Made by a program: the position numbers and the translations under genes. The notes under the pieces were generated by a model. It worked only from the letters and a program-made list of their open reading frames with translations. It made no database searches and was not told where the DNA came from. Of a stretch of DNA of 64,000 bases, positions 1 to 8,128 are shown in pieces. The first letter of the stretch is position 1, and the number at the start of each line of letters is the position of its first letter. Where the stretch lies: NCBI GenBank assembly GCA_030428885.1, contig JAUIEJ010000012.1, positions 62,001 through 126,000 of the forward strand. The letters run 5' to 3'. The stretch comes from Gemmatimonadota bacterium (GTDB lineage Bacteria > Gemmatimonadota > Gemmatimonadetes > Longimicrobiales > Gaopeijiaceae).

Positions 1-422
1 ACGGGCCGGCCGACACGGAAGCTCTGGCGGTCCTGAACGGGGAGCAGGCCCTGGTGGCCACCAAGGGCAACGACGGCTCCAGCCGCCTCTACCGGGTGTC
101 GCTGGGCGCGTCGGACGACGGGGCCGACGACGGCGTTCGGGCCGCGACCCTCGTGGGATCGCTCCCCGTGGTGGTGGACGGTTCCCGGGAGCGCATCACC
201 GGGGCGGCGCTCTCGCCCGACGGGTCGACGCTGGCGGTGCGGAACCACCACGCCGTCTACCTCTTCGACGTGCAGCGACCCCTGGGGTCTCCCGTTCTCT
301 GCGAGATCGGCGCCTGGCAGCCCCAGGGCGAGGGCCTGGACTTCATCCGAGCCGACATGCTGATCCTGACCTCGGAGCAGGACGAGGGCCGGGCCCCCAT
401 CGTGCGGCTGCGGTGCCCCTGA
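1..422 (+). CDS. C-terminal fragment of an unidentified protein, possibly beta-propeller-like
   Basis: The frame is open from the first bases of the window and ends at TGA 420-422, so the true start lies upstream. An in-frame GTG at 54 is probably internal, because the frame continues to the left edge. The last ~140 residues alternate short strands and turns, with phrases such as SPDGSTLAVRNHHAVYLF that resemble WD40/PD40-type propeller blades. No catalytic motif is visible. It is convergent with the metallophosphoesterase gene, 13 bases away. The function is unknown, and the propeller assignment rests only on the look of the repeat. Confidence 0.6.
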   Translation, partial: GPADTEALAVLNGEQALVATKGNDGSSRLYRVSLGASDDGADDGVRAATLVGSLPVVVDGSRERITGAALSPDGSTLAVRNHHAVYLFDVQRPLGSPVLCEIGAWQPQGEGLDFIRADMLILTSEQDEGRAPIVRLRCP

Positions 423-435
423 CCGGGGCGGCGGG

Positions 436-1662
436 TCAGCGCCCCCGGGGGTCGTCGTCGCCGGGAAGGGAGGCTTCGGGCGCCAGCCGCTCGGAATAGA
501 CCAGCTCCAGGGCGGCCACCGCCTCGCCCATGCAGGCCTCCCGTGCCTCGGCGGAGGTATCGGGACAGGCGGGTCGATCCGTGGGCGCCGCCATCACGTA
601 GAGGTCGACGGCCTCGTTCCGTCGGAACACCAACGACATGTATCCGGGCCGGCTCGCCCCGTAGCGCAGATTGTCGGCGTCGGTGAGGGGCGTGAGCTTG
701 CTCCCCGACCCCGACACCAGGACCGTCTCGGGTCCGTCGTCGGAGTCGGGGTCGAGGACCTGGAGGGAGTGGTCGTGGCCGGCGGCGAACACCAGGGGGC
801 GCTTCCCCACACTGCGCAGGGCCCCGTCGAGGCGCCCCCGGAAGTCGCGGTAGACCGGCGAGTTCAGGTCCTGGACCAGGGTGCCGGATCGATGGAGCAG
901 ATAGAGGATCCCGAATCCTTCGTCTCCCGGCGACAACAGGCCGTGGGGACCGGCGGACTGGTAGGGGTGATGGGCCAGCATGATGACGTGGCGATCCTCG
1001 GCATCCTCCAGCGCCTGTCGCACCTCCGCGAAGAAGTCGGTGCGGGTCACGGCGTCGGGGGCCTGGAGGAACCAGTGGGTGTCCAGGGCCATGAGGCGCA
1101 CGTTGGAGCGGACGTCCCGCACCCAGGGGCCCGCTTCGCCCGGGGCGGGCACCATGGACACGCCGATGCCCTGGGCCCGGGCCGCGTCCAGGAGATGGGA
1201 CTGGTTGCGAAGACGAGCCACGCCGGCCTCGCCCGTGGTGTTGCCCCAGTCGTGGTTGCCGGCCAGGAAGAGGCCCACGGCGCCCCGCTGCCGGGCCGAC
1301 GGCCCCGCCAGGGTCGAGACCTGACTCCACAGCCGGGCGGAGTCGGTGGGGAATTCACGATGGGAGCGATCCCGCACCCCCACCGGGTACACGTTGTCGC
1401 CGAGGAAGACCACGGTCACCGCGGAGTCCCGCTCCAGGCGTTGGGACCAGTACTCCACTTCGGCGCCCAGGCGTCGCAGGACCGGTGAACTTTCGGAGCG
1501 CGCCACTCCGGCGTCGCCGATGAGGAACACCACCGCGTCCACGGCGTCGGGCTCGGGGAAGTCCAGGGGCGGAGTCCCGTGGAACTCGGGAGCCGGACCC
1601 GTGGCGCAGGCGCCGGCCACGAGGGCCGAAGCGAGGACGAACGTGCGGCGACGACGGGACAT
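436..1662 (-). CDS. Secreted calcineurin-like metallophosphoesterase
   Basis: This is a 408-residue protein whose start (MSRRRR, ATG 1660-1662) is followed by a short hydrophobic segment ending in a lipobox-like AGAC, so it is probably an exported lipoprotein. The metallophosphoesterase signature motifs are all visible in order: IGDAG near the N terminus, then FLGDNVY, AGNHDWG, AHHPYQ and the C-terminal AAGHDH. These supply the dinuclear metal ligands of calcineurin-like phosphatases. The substrate cannot be inferred; relatives act on phosphomonoesters or phosphodiesters. It is the last gene of a long minus-strand cluster, and its ATG shares one base with the stop codon of the preceding gene (TGATG). 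Confidence 0.85.
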   Translation of the reverse strand: MSRRRRTFVLASALVAGACATGPAPEFHGTPPLDFPEPDAVDAVVFLIGDAGVARSESSPVLRRLGAEVEYWSQRLERDSAVTVVFLGDNVYPVGVRDRSHREFPTDSARLWSQVSTLAGPSARQRGAVGLFLAGNHDWGNTTGEAGVARLRNQSHLLDAARAQGIGVSMVPAPGEAGPWVRDVRSNVRLMALDTHWFLQAPDAVTRTDFFAEVRQALEDAEDRHVIMLAHHPYQSAGPHGLLSPGDEGFGILYLLHRSGTLVQDLNSPVYRDFRGRLDGALRSVGKRPLVFAAGHDHSLQVLDPDSDDGPETVLVSGSGSKLTPLTDADNLRYGASRPGYMSLVFRRNEAVDLYVMAAPTDRPACPDTSAEAREACMGEAVAALELVYSERLAPEASLPGDDDPRGR

Positions 1663-2201
1663 CACCCGCCTCCCAGGGGAATGCGGACGCTCAACACCGG
1701 GACCACGGCCGGCTCTCCGCCCTCGTCGTCGAGCCCGTCCAGGGCCCCCAGGACCACGCCCGTGAGCATGCCCGCGGCGCTGCCGATGATGGCGCCGGCC
1801 CAGCGGCCCTCCACGTCGCCCCAGAGAAGGTGACCGGCCCCCAATCCCAGGGCCGCGCCGCCGAAGAACCCCACCGCGCCCCACCCCACGGCCCGACCCA
1901 GGGCCACCTTGGACTCCGCTCCCAGCCAGCCCCCCGCCACCGGGCCCGCCACCATGGGCAGGAGTTCGGGGGTGAAGGTCAGGGCGTCGTCGAGGGAGAA
2001 GAGGAACCGGCCGAACCGGGCCTTGGTGACGTAGACCGCGGTGGTCACGTACGTGCCCGCCACGAATCCCCCCGCCGCGCCGGCGATGGCCGGCACCGTC
2101 TGCCCCGCGGCGCCCGGGGGCGATGCGGCGCCGGGAAGGAGAAGGGCCAGGCTCAGGCCGACCAGGGACGCGGCGCGCCGGAACGGAAGGGCGAGGGGCA
2201 T
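1662..2201 (-). CDS. Glycine/alanine-rich membrane or exported protein of unknown function
   Basis: This 179-residue protein has an N-terminal signal-like segment (residues ~8-32), followed by several Gly/Ala-rich hydrophobic stretches around residues 37-55, 85-125 and 133-155. That composition resembles small glycine-zipper or multi-pass membrane proteins. No catalytic motif is seen. It sits between the DUF389 protein gene (6 bases upstream) and the metallophosphoesterase gene (one-base overlap), so all three are probably co-transcribed and translationally coupled. No function can be assigned. Confidence 0.65.
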   Translation of the reverse strand: MPLALPFRRAASLVGLSLALLLPGAASPPGAAGQTVPAIAGAAGGFVAGTYVTTAVYVTKARFGRFLFSLDDALTFTPELLPMVAGPVAGGWLGAESKVALGRAVGWGAVGFFGGAALGLGAGHLLWGDVEGRWAGAIIGSAAGMLTGVVLGALDGLDDEGGEPAVVPVLSVRIPLGGG

Positions 2202-2207
2202 GTCCGC

Positions 2208-3221
2208 TCAGTTCCAGGCGAAGAGGATCAGCAGGACCAGGGCGGCCAGCAACGTGACCCACAGTCCCATGGCGATGCGGGTCGTGGTGCGGGCGCGTTC
2301 GGCCTCCCACCACTCCCGGGGGCCGACCCGCCGGGCCAGGAAGGTGGCCACGCCGGCCAGGTTCACGCAGGTGACGTTGGTGGCCACCAGCGTGGCCGCC
2401 GCCAGGGCCTCGGGCGCCATGCCCTGGCCGGCCAGGAGCCCCGTGGCCACCAGGGGCGGCAGGAGGGCCACGGCCACCATGACGCCGATCACGGCGGTGG
2501 GGAGGCCGGAGGTGAAGGCCAGAGCGCCGGCGCTTCCGGCGGCCAGGGCGAGCACCACGTCGGACAGGCCGACCCGCGTCCGGGCGGCGAGTTCCGCCAC
2601 GGTGGGATCGATGGGAAAAAGCCAGCCGATGGCCACGGCGATGGCCAGGGCCACGGCGGCTCCCGTCACGGCGGCCACCAGGGCCCGCCGCCCCAGGTCG
2701 AGATCGCCCAGGGTGGCGGCGAGGGAGAGGGCCACGTTGGGCCCCAGGAGGGGGGCGATGACCATGGCCCCGATGATCACGGCCACGTCGCCCCGGATCA
2801 GACCCACGGCGGCCACGATGGTGGAGAGGGCCACGCCGGCGAGGTAGACGGGGTCGACCCGGGCCGCCGATTCCAACTCCTGATGGAGCTCTTCCCGGGA
2901 CACCCGGCTCCAGACGCCCCCCTCGGCTTCGCCGCCGTCGTCGCCGGACTCGTCGTCGTCCTTCTGCGGTTTCTCGAGCCGGGGGAGGGTGGCCTCCACG
3001 GCCAGAAGGACGATGCGCAGCGCGTCGTCGCCCTGGAAGCGGTCGGTGATGGCGTCGGTGAGGGCCTCCACGGCCTCGGCCCGCACCAGCGCCCGGTGGG
3101 TGTGGACGTCGTCGGTGGAGCCCACCGGCCACTCGTCCACCACGTCGGCCTCCGCCAGGAGTTCGTGGAGGCCCTCGGTGTCGCCCGCCGGGATCCGGAT
3201 CTCCACCAACCGCAGGGCCAC
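2208..3221 (-). CDS. DUF389 (TIGR00341-type) integral membrane protein
   Basis: This is a 337-residue protein. Residues ~1-85 are a soluble alpha/beta region rich in acidic residues. A linker with a run of Asp/Glu (about 85-105) follows, and then five or six hydrophobic helices from about residue 125 to the end. The segment VIIGAMVIAPLLGPNVALSLA is the hallmark of the DUF389 family. The biochemical role of this family is not established. It lies downstream of the sigma-54 activator gene (21-base gap) and is probably in the same transcript. The identification rests on the conserved membrane signature and topology. Confidence 0.85.
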   Translation of the reverse strand: MALRLVEIRIPAGDTEGLHELLAEADVVDEWPVGSTDDVHTHRALVRAEAVEALTDAITDRFQGDDALRIVLLAVEATLPRLEKPQKDDDESGDDGGEAEGGVWSRVSREELHQELESAARVDPVYLAGVALSTIVAAVGLIRGDVAVIIGAMVIAPLLGPNVALSLAATLGDLDLGRRALVAAVTGAAVALAIAVAIGWLFPIDPTVAELAARTRVGLSDVVLALAAGSAGALAFTSGLPTAVIGVMVAVALLPPLVATGLLAGQGMAPEALAAATLVATNVTCVNLAGVATFLARRVGPREWWEAERARTTTRIAMGLWVTLLAALVLLILFAWN

Positions 3222-3242
3222 TAGTCGAACTCCCTCACCGAA

Positions 3243-4700
3243 TCAGAGATCGTACTTCCGGCGCTTCCGCCAGAGTGTGGAAGGGGCGATGCCCAGGATG
3301 TCGGCGGCCTCCTCCAGGGTGTCGGTATCGTCCAGTACCCGGGCGATGTGTCGGCGCTCCATCTCCTCCAGCGACACCGACGACCCCTGGGGTGCGTCGA
3401 CCTCGACGGGGTCGTGGCCATCGGCGGCCGGTGGCGAGCCGTCGCCGGGGTGCGGGGGCGGAGGCGAGGCGGGCGCTGTCCGGGAGGGCTCGGGCGCGGT
3501 CACCACCGTGCGCCGGTCGCCGTCGTCGGGAAACAGCTCCCGGGGTACCTCCCGGGTGGTGCAGAGGATCACGGCGCGCTCCACGGCGTTCTGCATTTCC
3601 CGGACGTTGCCGGGCCACGGATGCCGCCGGATCCAGTCCCACGCCGAGGGCGAGTAGTCGGAGAGGCTCTGGTTGTACTTGTGGGCGAAGAAGCGGAGGA
3701 ACCGGCGGGCCAGGTCTTCCACGTCTTCGGGGCGGGCCCGGAGGGGCGGCACCGTGAGTTCGATGACGTTGAGACGGTAGAGCAGGTCTTCCCGGAACTC
3801 GCCCTCGGCCACGGCGCTCTCCAGATCCCGGTTCGTGGCCGAGATGATCCGGACATCGGCTTTTCGCGGCGTGGGATCGCCCACCCGCTCGTACTCCCGG
3901 TCCTGGACGAAGCGGAGCAGTTTGGGCTGGATCGATCCCGGAAGGTCGCCGATCTCGTCGAGGAAGAGCGTCCCGCCTTCGGTGAGGTCGATCTTCCCCG
4001 CCTGGGTCTTCACCGCTCCCGTGAACGCGCCCTTCACGTGGCCGAAGAGTTCGCTCTGGAGCAGTTCGGCGCTGAGTGACGGGCAGTTGATCACGCCGAA
4101 GGGGGCCTTCGCCCGGGTCGAACTCTGGTGGATCTCCCGGGCCAGGACGCCTTTGCCCGTGCCGCTTTCGCCCCGGATCAACACCAGGGCGTCGCTCTGG
4201 GCCACCCGCCGGGCCATCTCCACGATCCGGCGCATGGCGGGATTGCGGCTGTCCAGGAGGGGGCGGGGCGTGGCCCGGTCCATCTGGTCTTCCAGCGCCT
4301 CCACCCGGCGCTCCAGCCGGCGGATCGCCGCCATGCGCTCCACCAGGACCCGCACCGTGTGGGGGTCCACCGGCTTGGTCAGGTAGTCGCTGGCGCCCTT
4401 GCGCATGGCCTCCACCGCCGTCTCCACCGAGCTGTGGGCCGTGATGAGGACGATCTTCATCCACGGCGCCTGCCCCAGGAGCCGGGGGATCAGGTCCAGC
4501 CCCGAATCGGCCCCGAGGCGGAGGTCGACGAAGGCCAGGTCGAAGATGCCCTTCCGGGCGCAGGCCATGGCCTCGTCGGCGTCGGCCGCCCGGGTCACGC
4601 TGTGGTCGTCCCGCTCGAGGCAGAGGGCCAGGGTCTCCCGAACCGTCTCCTCGTCGTCCACCACGAGGATCTCGAGGCGCGTCGCTCCAGCGTCGCTCAT
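3243..4700 (-). CDS. NtrC-family sigma-54-dependent response regulator
   Basis: This 485-residue protein has the full NtrC architecture. The receiver domain spans residues 9-122, with acidic pocket DD15-16, phosphoacceptor D59 and a conserved Lys in the YLTKP motif (109). A short coiled coil (123-145) follows. The AAA+ domain has Walker A GESGTGKG at 177-184, the sigma-54-contacting GAFTGA loop at 224-229 and Walker B LFLDEIGD. A proline-rich linker of ~60 residues then leads to a Fis-type helix-turn-helix ending in PSTLWRKRRKYDL. The cognate kinase is not certain; the intact kinase at 5019-6110 is the nearest candidate. Its start overlaps the small membrane protein stop by 4 bases (ATGA). 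Targets are unknown. Confidence 0.95.
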   Translation of the reverse strand: MSDAGATRLEILVVDDEETVRETLALCLERDDHSVTRAADADEAMACARKGIFDLAFVDLRLGADSGLDLIPRLLGQAPWMKIVLITAHSSVETAVEAMRKGASDYLTKPVDPHTVRVLVERMAAIRRLERRVEALEDQMDRATPRPLLDSRNPAMRRIVEMARRVAQSDALVLIRGESGTGKGVLAREIHQSSTRAKAPFGVINCPSLSAELLQSELFGHVKGAFTGAVKTQAGKIDLTEGGTLFLDEIGDLPGSIQPKLLRFVQDREYERVGDPTPRKADVRIISATNRDLESAVAEGEFREDLLYRLNVIELTVPPLRARPEDVEDLARRFLRFFAHKYNQSLSDYSPSAWDWIRRHPWPGNVREMQNAVERAVILCTTREVPRELFPDDGDRRTVVTAPEPSRTAPASPPPPHPGDGSPPAADGHDPVEVDAPQGSSVSLEEMERRHIARVLDDTDTLEEAADILGIAPSTLWRKRRKYDL

Positions 4701-4927
4701 CGGCTGCTCCGGGCTCCGGCGAAGACGAGCCCGCCGCCCACGATCAGGACGAGGCCCGCCACGAGGGGGGGGACGTTGAACTCCTCCTCCGACGACGCCG
4801 ACAGTTCGATGTCACCCACGTCGAGAAGGGTCTCCGAATCTTCGTAGGGGACTCCGCCGCGGGCCAGAGCCACCACGGCGGCGATGACGAGAAGGAGTCC
4901 CGTGGAAACCAGGACGATGCGGCGCAT
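4697..4927 (-). CDS. Small two-helix membrane protein, DUF3185-like
   Basis: This 76-residue protein has one hydrophobic helix at residues 3-22, a polar middle containing GGVPYEDSE and an acidic stretch, and a second helix at about 52-70 ending in a short basic tail. The arrangement of helix, GG(I/V)PY motif, acidic loop and glycine-rich helix resembles small DUF3185-type membrane proteins of unknown role. Its stop overlaps the start of the sigma-54 activator gene by 4 bases, so the two are translationally coupled. That coupling suggests a membrane component of the same signalling unit, but this is inference only. Confidence 0.7.
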   Translation of the reverse strand: MRRIVLVSTGLLLVIAAVVALARGGVPYEDSETLLDVGDIELSASSEEEFNVPPLVAGLVLIVGGGLVFAGARSSR

Positions 4928-5018
4928 GCGGATACCCCCGAGGGAAGGCGTGGGAACGTCGAACGGACGCCGTGGAAGGAGGCAAGCGGCGTGCCATGGA
5001 TCCCCCGGAAGAGCGTCG

Positions 5019-6110
5019 TCAGGACCCCAGGGGCCGCACCGGGAAGGTGACCGTGATGCAGGTGCCCCGGCCCGGTTCGCTCTCCAGGGCGATGGAGCCG
5101 CCCAACTCCTGGAGGGCGTCGCGCACGATGGCCAGCCCCAGTCCGGTGCCCCGATCGTCGTCGGCCACGCGCACCGAGCGGTGGAAGACCCGCTCGTGGA
5201 ACGCCTCGGGGATTCCCACGCCGTTGTCTTCCACCACCACCTCCACGGCGCCGTCCAGTTCCCGGGCCCGGACCCGCACCCAGCGCTCGGTCCGATGGGG
5301 GTCGGAGTACTTCACGCCGTTTTCGATGAGGTTGGTGAGGACGAGCCGGGCCGGACCCCCGTCCACCCGGACGGCGGGAAGGCGGTCGATGACGATCTCG
5401 ACGCCCGTCTCCTCGGCGTCGAATCGCACGCCGTCGGCGGCGCGGCGGGCCACCTCCCCCAGGGATTCGGGCCGGGTGGTGGGGAAGCGGCTGGGATCGC
5501 GGTAGAGGGCGAGGCTGCGGACGTCGTCCACCGAGCCCTGGGCGCCCTCGAGGCTGCTGGCCACCAGGCCATAGATGCGGGCGCGGGTGGCCTCGTCGGC
5601 GTCGCCCATCTGATCCAGCATGAGGAGGGCGGTCTCGGCGGCGCCCAGGCGATTCTTGATTTCGTGGGCCAGGGTGCGGCCGAATTCGCCCAGGATCCGG
5701 CTGCGTTCGGCGGCGCGGCGCCGATGCACGTTGCGGATGTGGGCGTCGACGGAGAAGACGGCCAGGCGCACCGAACGCTTCACCGCCACCACCTCGCTCA
5801 GCAGGCCGCAGGCCGCCTCGTCGTCCGACGGCGGGGGATCGTCTTCCCAGGGACGGATCAGGTCGTCCACCCGGGCGTCGCCCCAGTAGACCAGGTCGGA
5901 CGCCAGGTGATCGGCGGGGTCGAGCCGCCGCTGCGGGGGTGCGGGGACCCGGCCCAGGCGATGCCGGGCCGTCTCGGCCGCTTCCCGGGCGGCCAGGACC
6001 ATGGCCTCCACCGCCTCTCCAGAGGCGGTGGAGGGCCCCCCTTCGGCGATGAGACGGTCCAGCGCCTCGAGGACCGCGGGGGGAAGGGCCGGCGCCCCGC
6101 CCGAACTCAC
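5019..6110 (-). CDS. Soluble sensor histidine kinase, catalytically intact
   Basis: The chosen start is GTG 6108-6110, which overlaps the preceding response regulator stop (GTGA) and follows GGAGGAG at good spacing. An earlier in-frame start at 6143 would overlap that gene by 37 bases. The 363-residue protein has no membrane helix. An N-terminal ~130-residue helical sensor region precedes the H-box (LAHEIKNR, H149). The ATP domain is complete, with N-box TNLIENG (260-265), G1 DNGVG (295-299) and G2 GTGLGL (321-326). The likely partners are the adjacent single-domain receiver and/or the downstream NtrC-type regulator. The neighbouring kinase 6517-7725 has a similar layout but a damaged ATP site. 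Confidence 0.9.
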   Translation of the reverse strand: MSSGGAPALPPAVLEALDRLIAEGGPSTASGEAVEAMVLAAREAAETARHRLGRVPAPPQRRLDPADHLASDLVYWGDARVDDLIRPWEDDPPPSDDEAACGLLSEVVAVKRSVRLAVFSVDAHIRNVHRRRAAERSRILGEFGRTLAHEIKNRLGAAETALLMLDQMGDADEATRARIYGLVASSLEGAQGSVDDVRSLALYRDPSRFPTTRPESLGEVARRAADGVRFDAEETGVEIVIDRLPAVRVDGGPARLVLTNLIENGVKYSDPHRTERWVRVRARELDGAVEVVVEDNGVGIPEAFHERVFHRSVRVADDDRGTGLGLAIVRDALQELGGSIALESEPGRGTCITVTFPVRPLGS

Positions 6111-6520
6111 TGGAACTCCTCCGGCGGCTCGCCCGCCAGGCACGCGTTCACGAGTTCGATCAGCGCCGAGGGCGAGACGGGCTTCCGGATGGCGGCCCGG
6201 AAGATCCCCTGGTCCCGGAGCGAGCTCACCAGGTCGCGATCGGCGGTGAATCCGATCACCGGGGGCGCATCGTCTCCCATGTGGCGGGCGATCTCCCGGG
6301 CCAGTTCGTCGCCGTCCATGCGGGGCATGTGGATGTCGGTGAGGACCAGGTCCGGCACCTCCTGGAGGGTTCGCTCCAGTCCCTCCCGACCGTCCATGGC
6401 CGTGAGGACGTCGAATCCTCCCACCTCCAACGCCAGGCTCACCACCTCCCGGGCGTGGGACTCGTCGTCCACCACCAGGACGCGGGGGCGCGGCGTTTCA
6501 GAACGAAGGGAGTCGTTCAT
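6107..6520 (-). CDS. Single-domain response regulator (CheY-like)
   Basis: This 137-residue receiver has acidic pair D18-D19, phosphoacceptor D62 (in VLTDIHMP), T92 and the conserved Lys113 in IRKPV, and no output domain. Such stand-alone receivers act as phospho-shuttles or by protein-protein contact. The ATG at 6518-6520 overlaps the upstream kinase stop by 4 bases (ATGA), and its own stop overlaps the next kinase start (GTGA). Kinase, receiver and kinase are therefore translationally coupled in one transcript. Confidence 0.92.
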   Translation of the reverse strand: MNDSLRSETPRPRVLVVDDESHAREVVSLALEVGGFDVLTAMDGREGLERTLQEVPDLVLTDIHMPRMDGDELAREIARHMGDDAPPVIGFTADRDLVSSLRDQGIFRAAIRKPVSPSALIELVNACLAGEPPEEFQ

Positions 6521-7725
6521 TCTGAATCGCCCCGCGGGGCCGCCACGGGGATCCGGACGACGAGGGCACCGGGGGTGTCCGAATCCTCGTCGAGCACGTC
6601 GAGATCGCCGCCCATCTGTTCCACCGCCTCCCGGGTCAGCCACAGTCCGAGTTCGTCGGATCGGGTGTGATCGCCGTTGTCCGCCAGGTCCACGAGGTCG
6701 GCCTCGAAGAGAACCTGCTCGTGCCCCTCTTCCAGAAACCGGCGGTCGCCCACGAAGGAGAGTTCCACGTGGGACCGCTTCGACGGGTGCCGAGCCGATA
6801 CGCGGAGGGTTGCGCCGCCGCAGGCCGCCAACAGTCGCACCGCCACGCCGAGGATGTTGTTCAGCACGACCTGCACGTGGCGGGCGTCCACGTGGACCAC
6901 CGGCACGGGTCCGGGGAGGACGATGTCCACGCCCGCCTCTCCGGCCACCACCCGGGCCTGATCCACGGTCCGGCGCACGAGTTCGTGGAGGGACGCCGTC
7001 ACCGGCGCCTCGTGGGCCCGCTCTTCCTCCGAGGTGATGATGCGGACGTCGTACACGGCCCGGCGGGCCGCCACCACGGCATCCAGGAGGAGGCGGTGCA
7101 GGCGGCGACGGTCGTCGGGGGCGAGGCCCCCGTCGTCGTCGGGACTCCGGAGAAGACGCAGGGCCGTTTCCGCCGCGTGGATCCGGTTGCGGATCTCGTG
7201 GCCCAGGGCCTCGCCGAAGATGGCTACCGAGAGGACGTCGTCGGCCTCGCTCCGGTCCCTCCAGGAGCGGAAGGTCCGCTCCGCCCGGCGGATGAGGATC
7301 TGGGTCGCGTCCAGGACGCACGCGGCGGCCCGGGCCCGGGGGGCCGCGTCGGCCGCCCCCGCGGGGAGGCGCATCAGTTCCTCGATCATGCAGTCGCCGA
7401 GGTACGACAGGCTCTCGGCCAGGCGGTGCTCCGGGAGTGCGGCTCGGCGCCAGGCCCCCACCAGGGTGGCCAGCGACGAGCGGGTCTCGGCCTGGAACTC
7501 CTTCCGGACCTCGCCCACCCCGCAGATGGCCACGGCCTCGGTGAGGTCCCGGGCGGCGTCGTCCACGGGGCCGCCGCGCTCGAACAACTCCGGCGCCTCG
7601 GTGCCCAGCCGGCGATGCCAGATGTCGGTGAGGTCGGGCGCCCGCTCCAGGAGATAGGCGCCCAGGTCGCGCACGGCGGCCGGATCGTCGGGGCCCTGGT
7701 CCGATGTGGAGACGGGGGGAGACAC
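6517..7725 (-). CDS. Histidine-kinase-like protein with a degenerate ATP-binding domain
   Basis: The GTG start at 7723-7725 lies 2 bases after the preceding receiver stop, giving 402 residues with no membrane helix. Residues ~15-155 form a helical region resembling RsbR/RsbRD-type N-terminal sensor domains (LGAYLLERAPDLTDIWHRRL and a later SYLGDCMIEELMRL). The H-box is intact (LGHEIRNRIHAAE, H176) and an N-box-like VLNN is present at 287-290. The expected G1 DxGxG is replaced by VGDRRF (325-330), and G2 reads SDELGLW (356-362) instead of GxGLGL. It may be phosphorylated in trans or act as a scaffold rather than autophosphorylate. Its H-box region (HEIxNRxxAAETAL) closely matches that of the intact kinase 5019-6110, suggesting a duplication. 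Confidence 0.8.
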   Translation of the reverse strand: MSPPVSTSDQGPDDPAAVRDLGAYLLERAPDLTDIWHRRLGTEAPELFERGGPVDDAARDLTEAVAICGVGEVRKEFQAETRSSLATLVGAWRRAALPEHRLAESLSYLGDCMIEELMRLPAGAADAAPRARAAACVLDATQILIRRAERTFRSWRDRSEADDVLSVAIFGEALGHEIRNRIHAAETALRLLRSPDDDGGLAPDDRRRLHRLLLDAVVAARRAVYDVRIITSEEERAHEAPVTASLHELVRRTVDQARVVAGEAGVDIVLPGPVPVVHVDARHVQVVLNNILGVAVRLLAACGGATLRVSARHPSKRSHVELSFVGDRRFLEEGHEQVLFEADLVDLADNGDHTRSDELGLWLTREAVEQMGGDLDVLDEDSDTPGALVVRIPVAAPRGDSE

Positions 7726-7727
7726 GG

Positions 7728-8117
7728 TCAGGCGGCGTGGCCGTCCTGGAAGGCCTCTCGCACGGCCCGGACCAGAACGGCCGGCTCCACCGGCTTCTCC
7801 AGGACCTGCACGAACCACTGCTTGAGCTCGTCGCCGAGGGAACGGGCCGAGAGGCTGCCCGTGGCCGCCACGATGGGGATCGTCCCCGTGTCCCTCCGCT
7901 CCCTGAGAATCCGGGCCGCCTCGATGCCGCTCATGCCGGGCATGACCAGATCGGTGAGAATCACGTCGGGCCGGTGCTCGGCGGCGATCCGGAGTCCCTC
8001 TTCGGCGCTGGCGGCCTCCAGGACCCGGAATCCGCCGGATTCCAGGACCATTTTGAAGATCGCCCGGGTCTCCGGGTAGTCTTCCACGAGCAGTACGGTG
8101 GGGGCGGAGTCTTCCAT
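7728..8117 (-). CDS. Single-domain response regulator (CheY-like)
   Basis: This 129-residue receiver has E12-D13, phosphoacceptor D56 (ILTDLVMP), T86 and K108 (LEKPV). No DNA-binding or enzymatic domain follows. It begins 11 bases after the L,D-transpeptidase stop, and the degenerate kinase starts 2 bases after its own stop, so it is probably read on the same transcript. It differs substantially from the second receiver (6107-6520), so the two may serve different kinases. Confidence 0.9.
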   Translation of the reverse strand: MEDSAPTVLLVEDYPETRAIFKMVLESGGFRVLEAASAEEGLRIAAEHRPDVILTDLVMPGMSGIEAARILRERRDTGTIPIVAATGSLSARSLGDELKQWFVQVLEKPVEPAVLVRAVREAFQDGHAA

Positions 8118-8128
8118 ACGAGTGGAGT

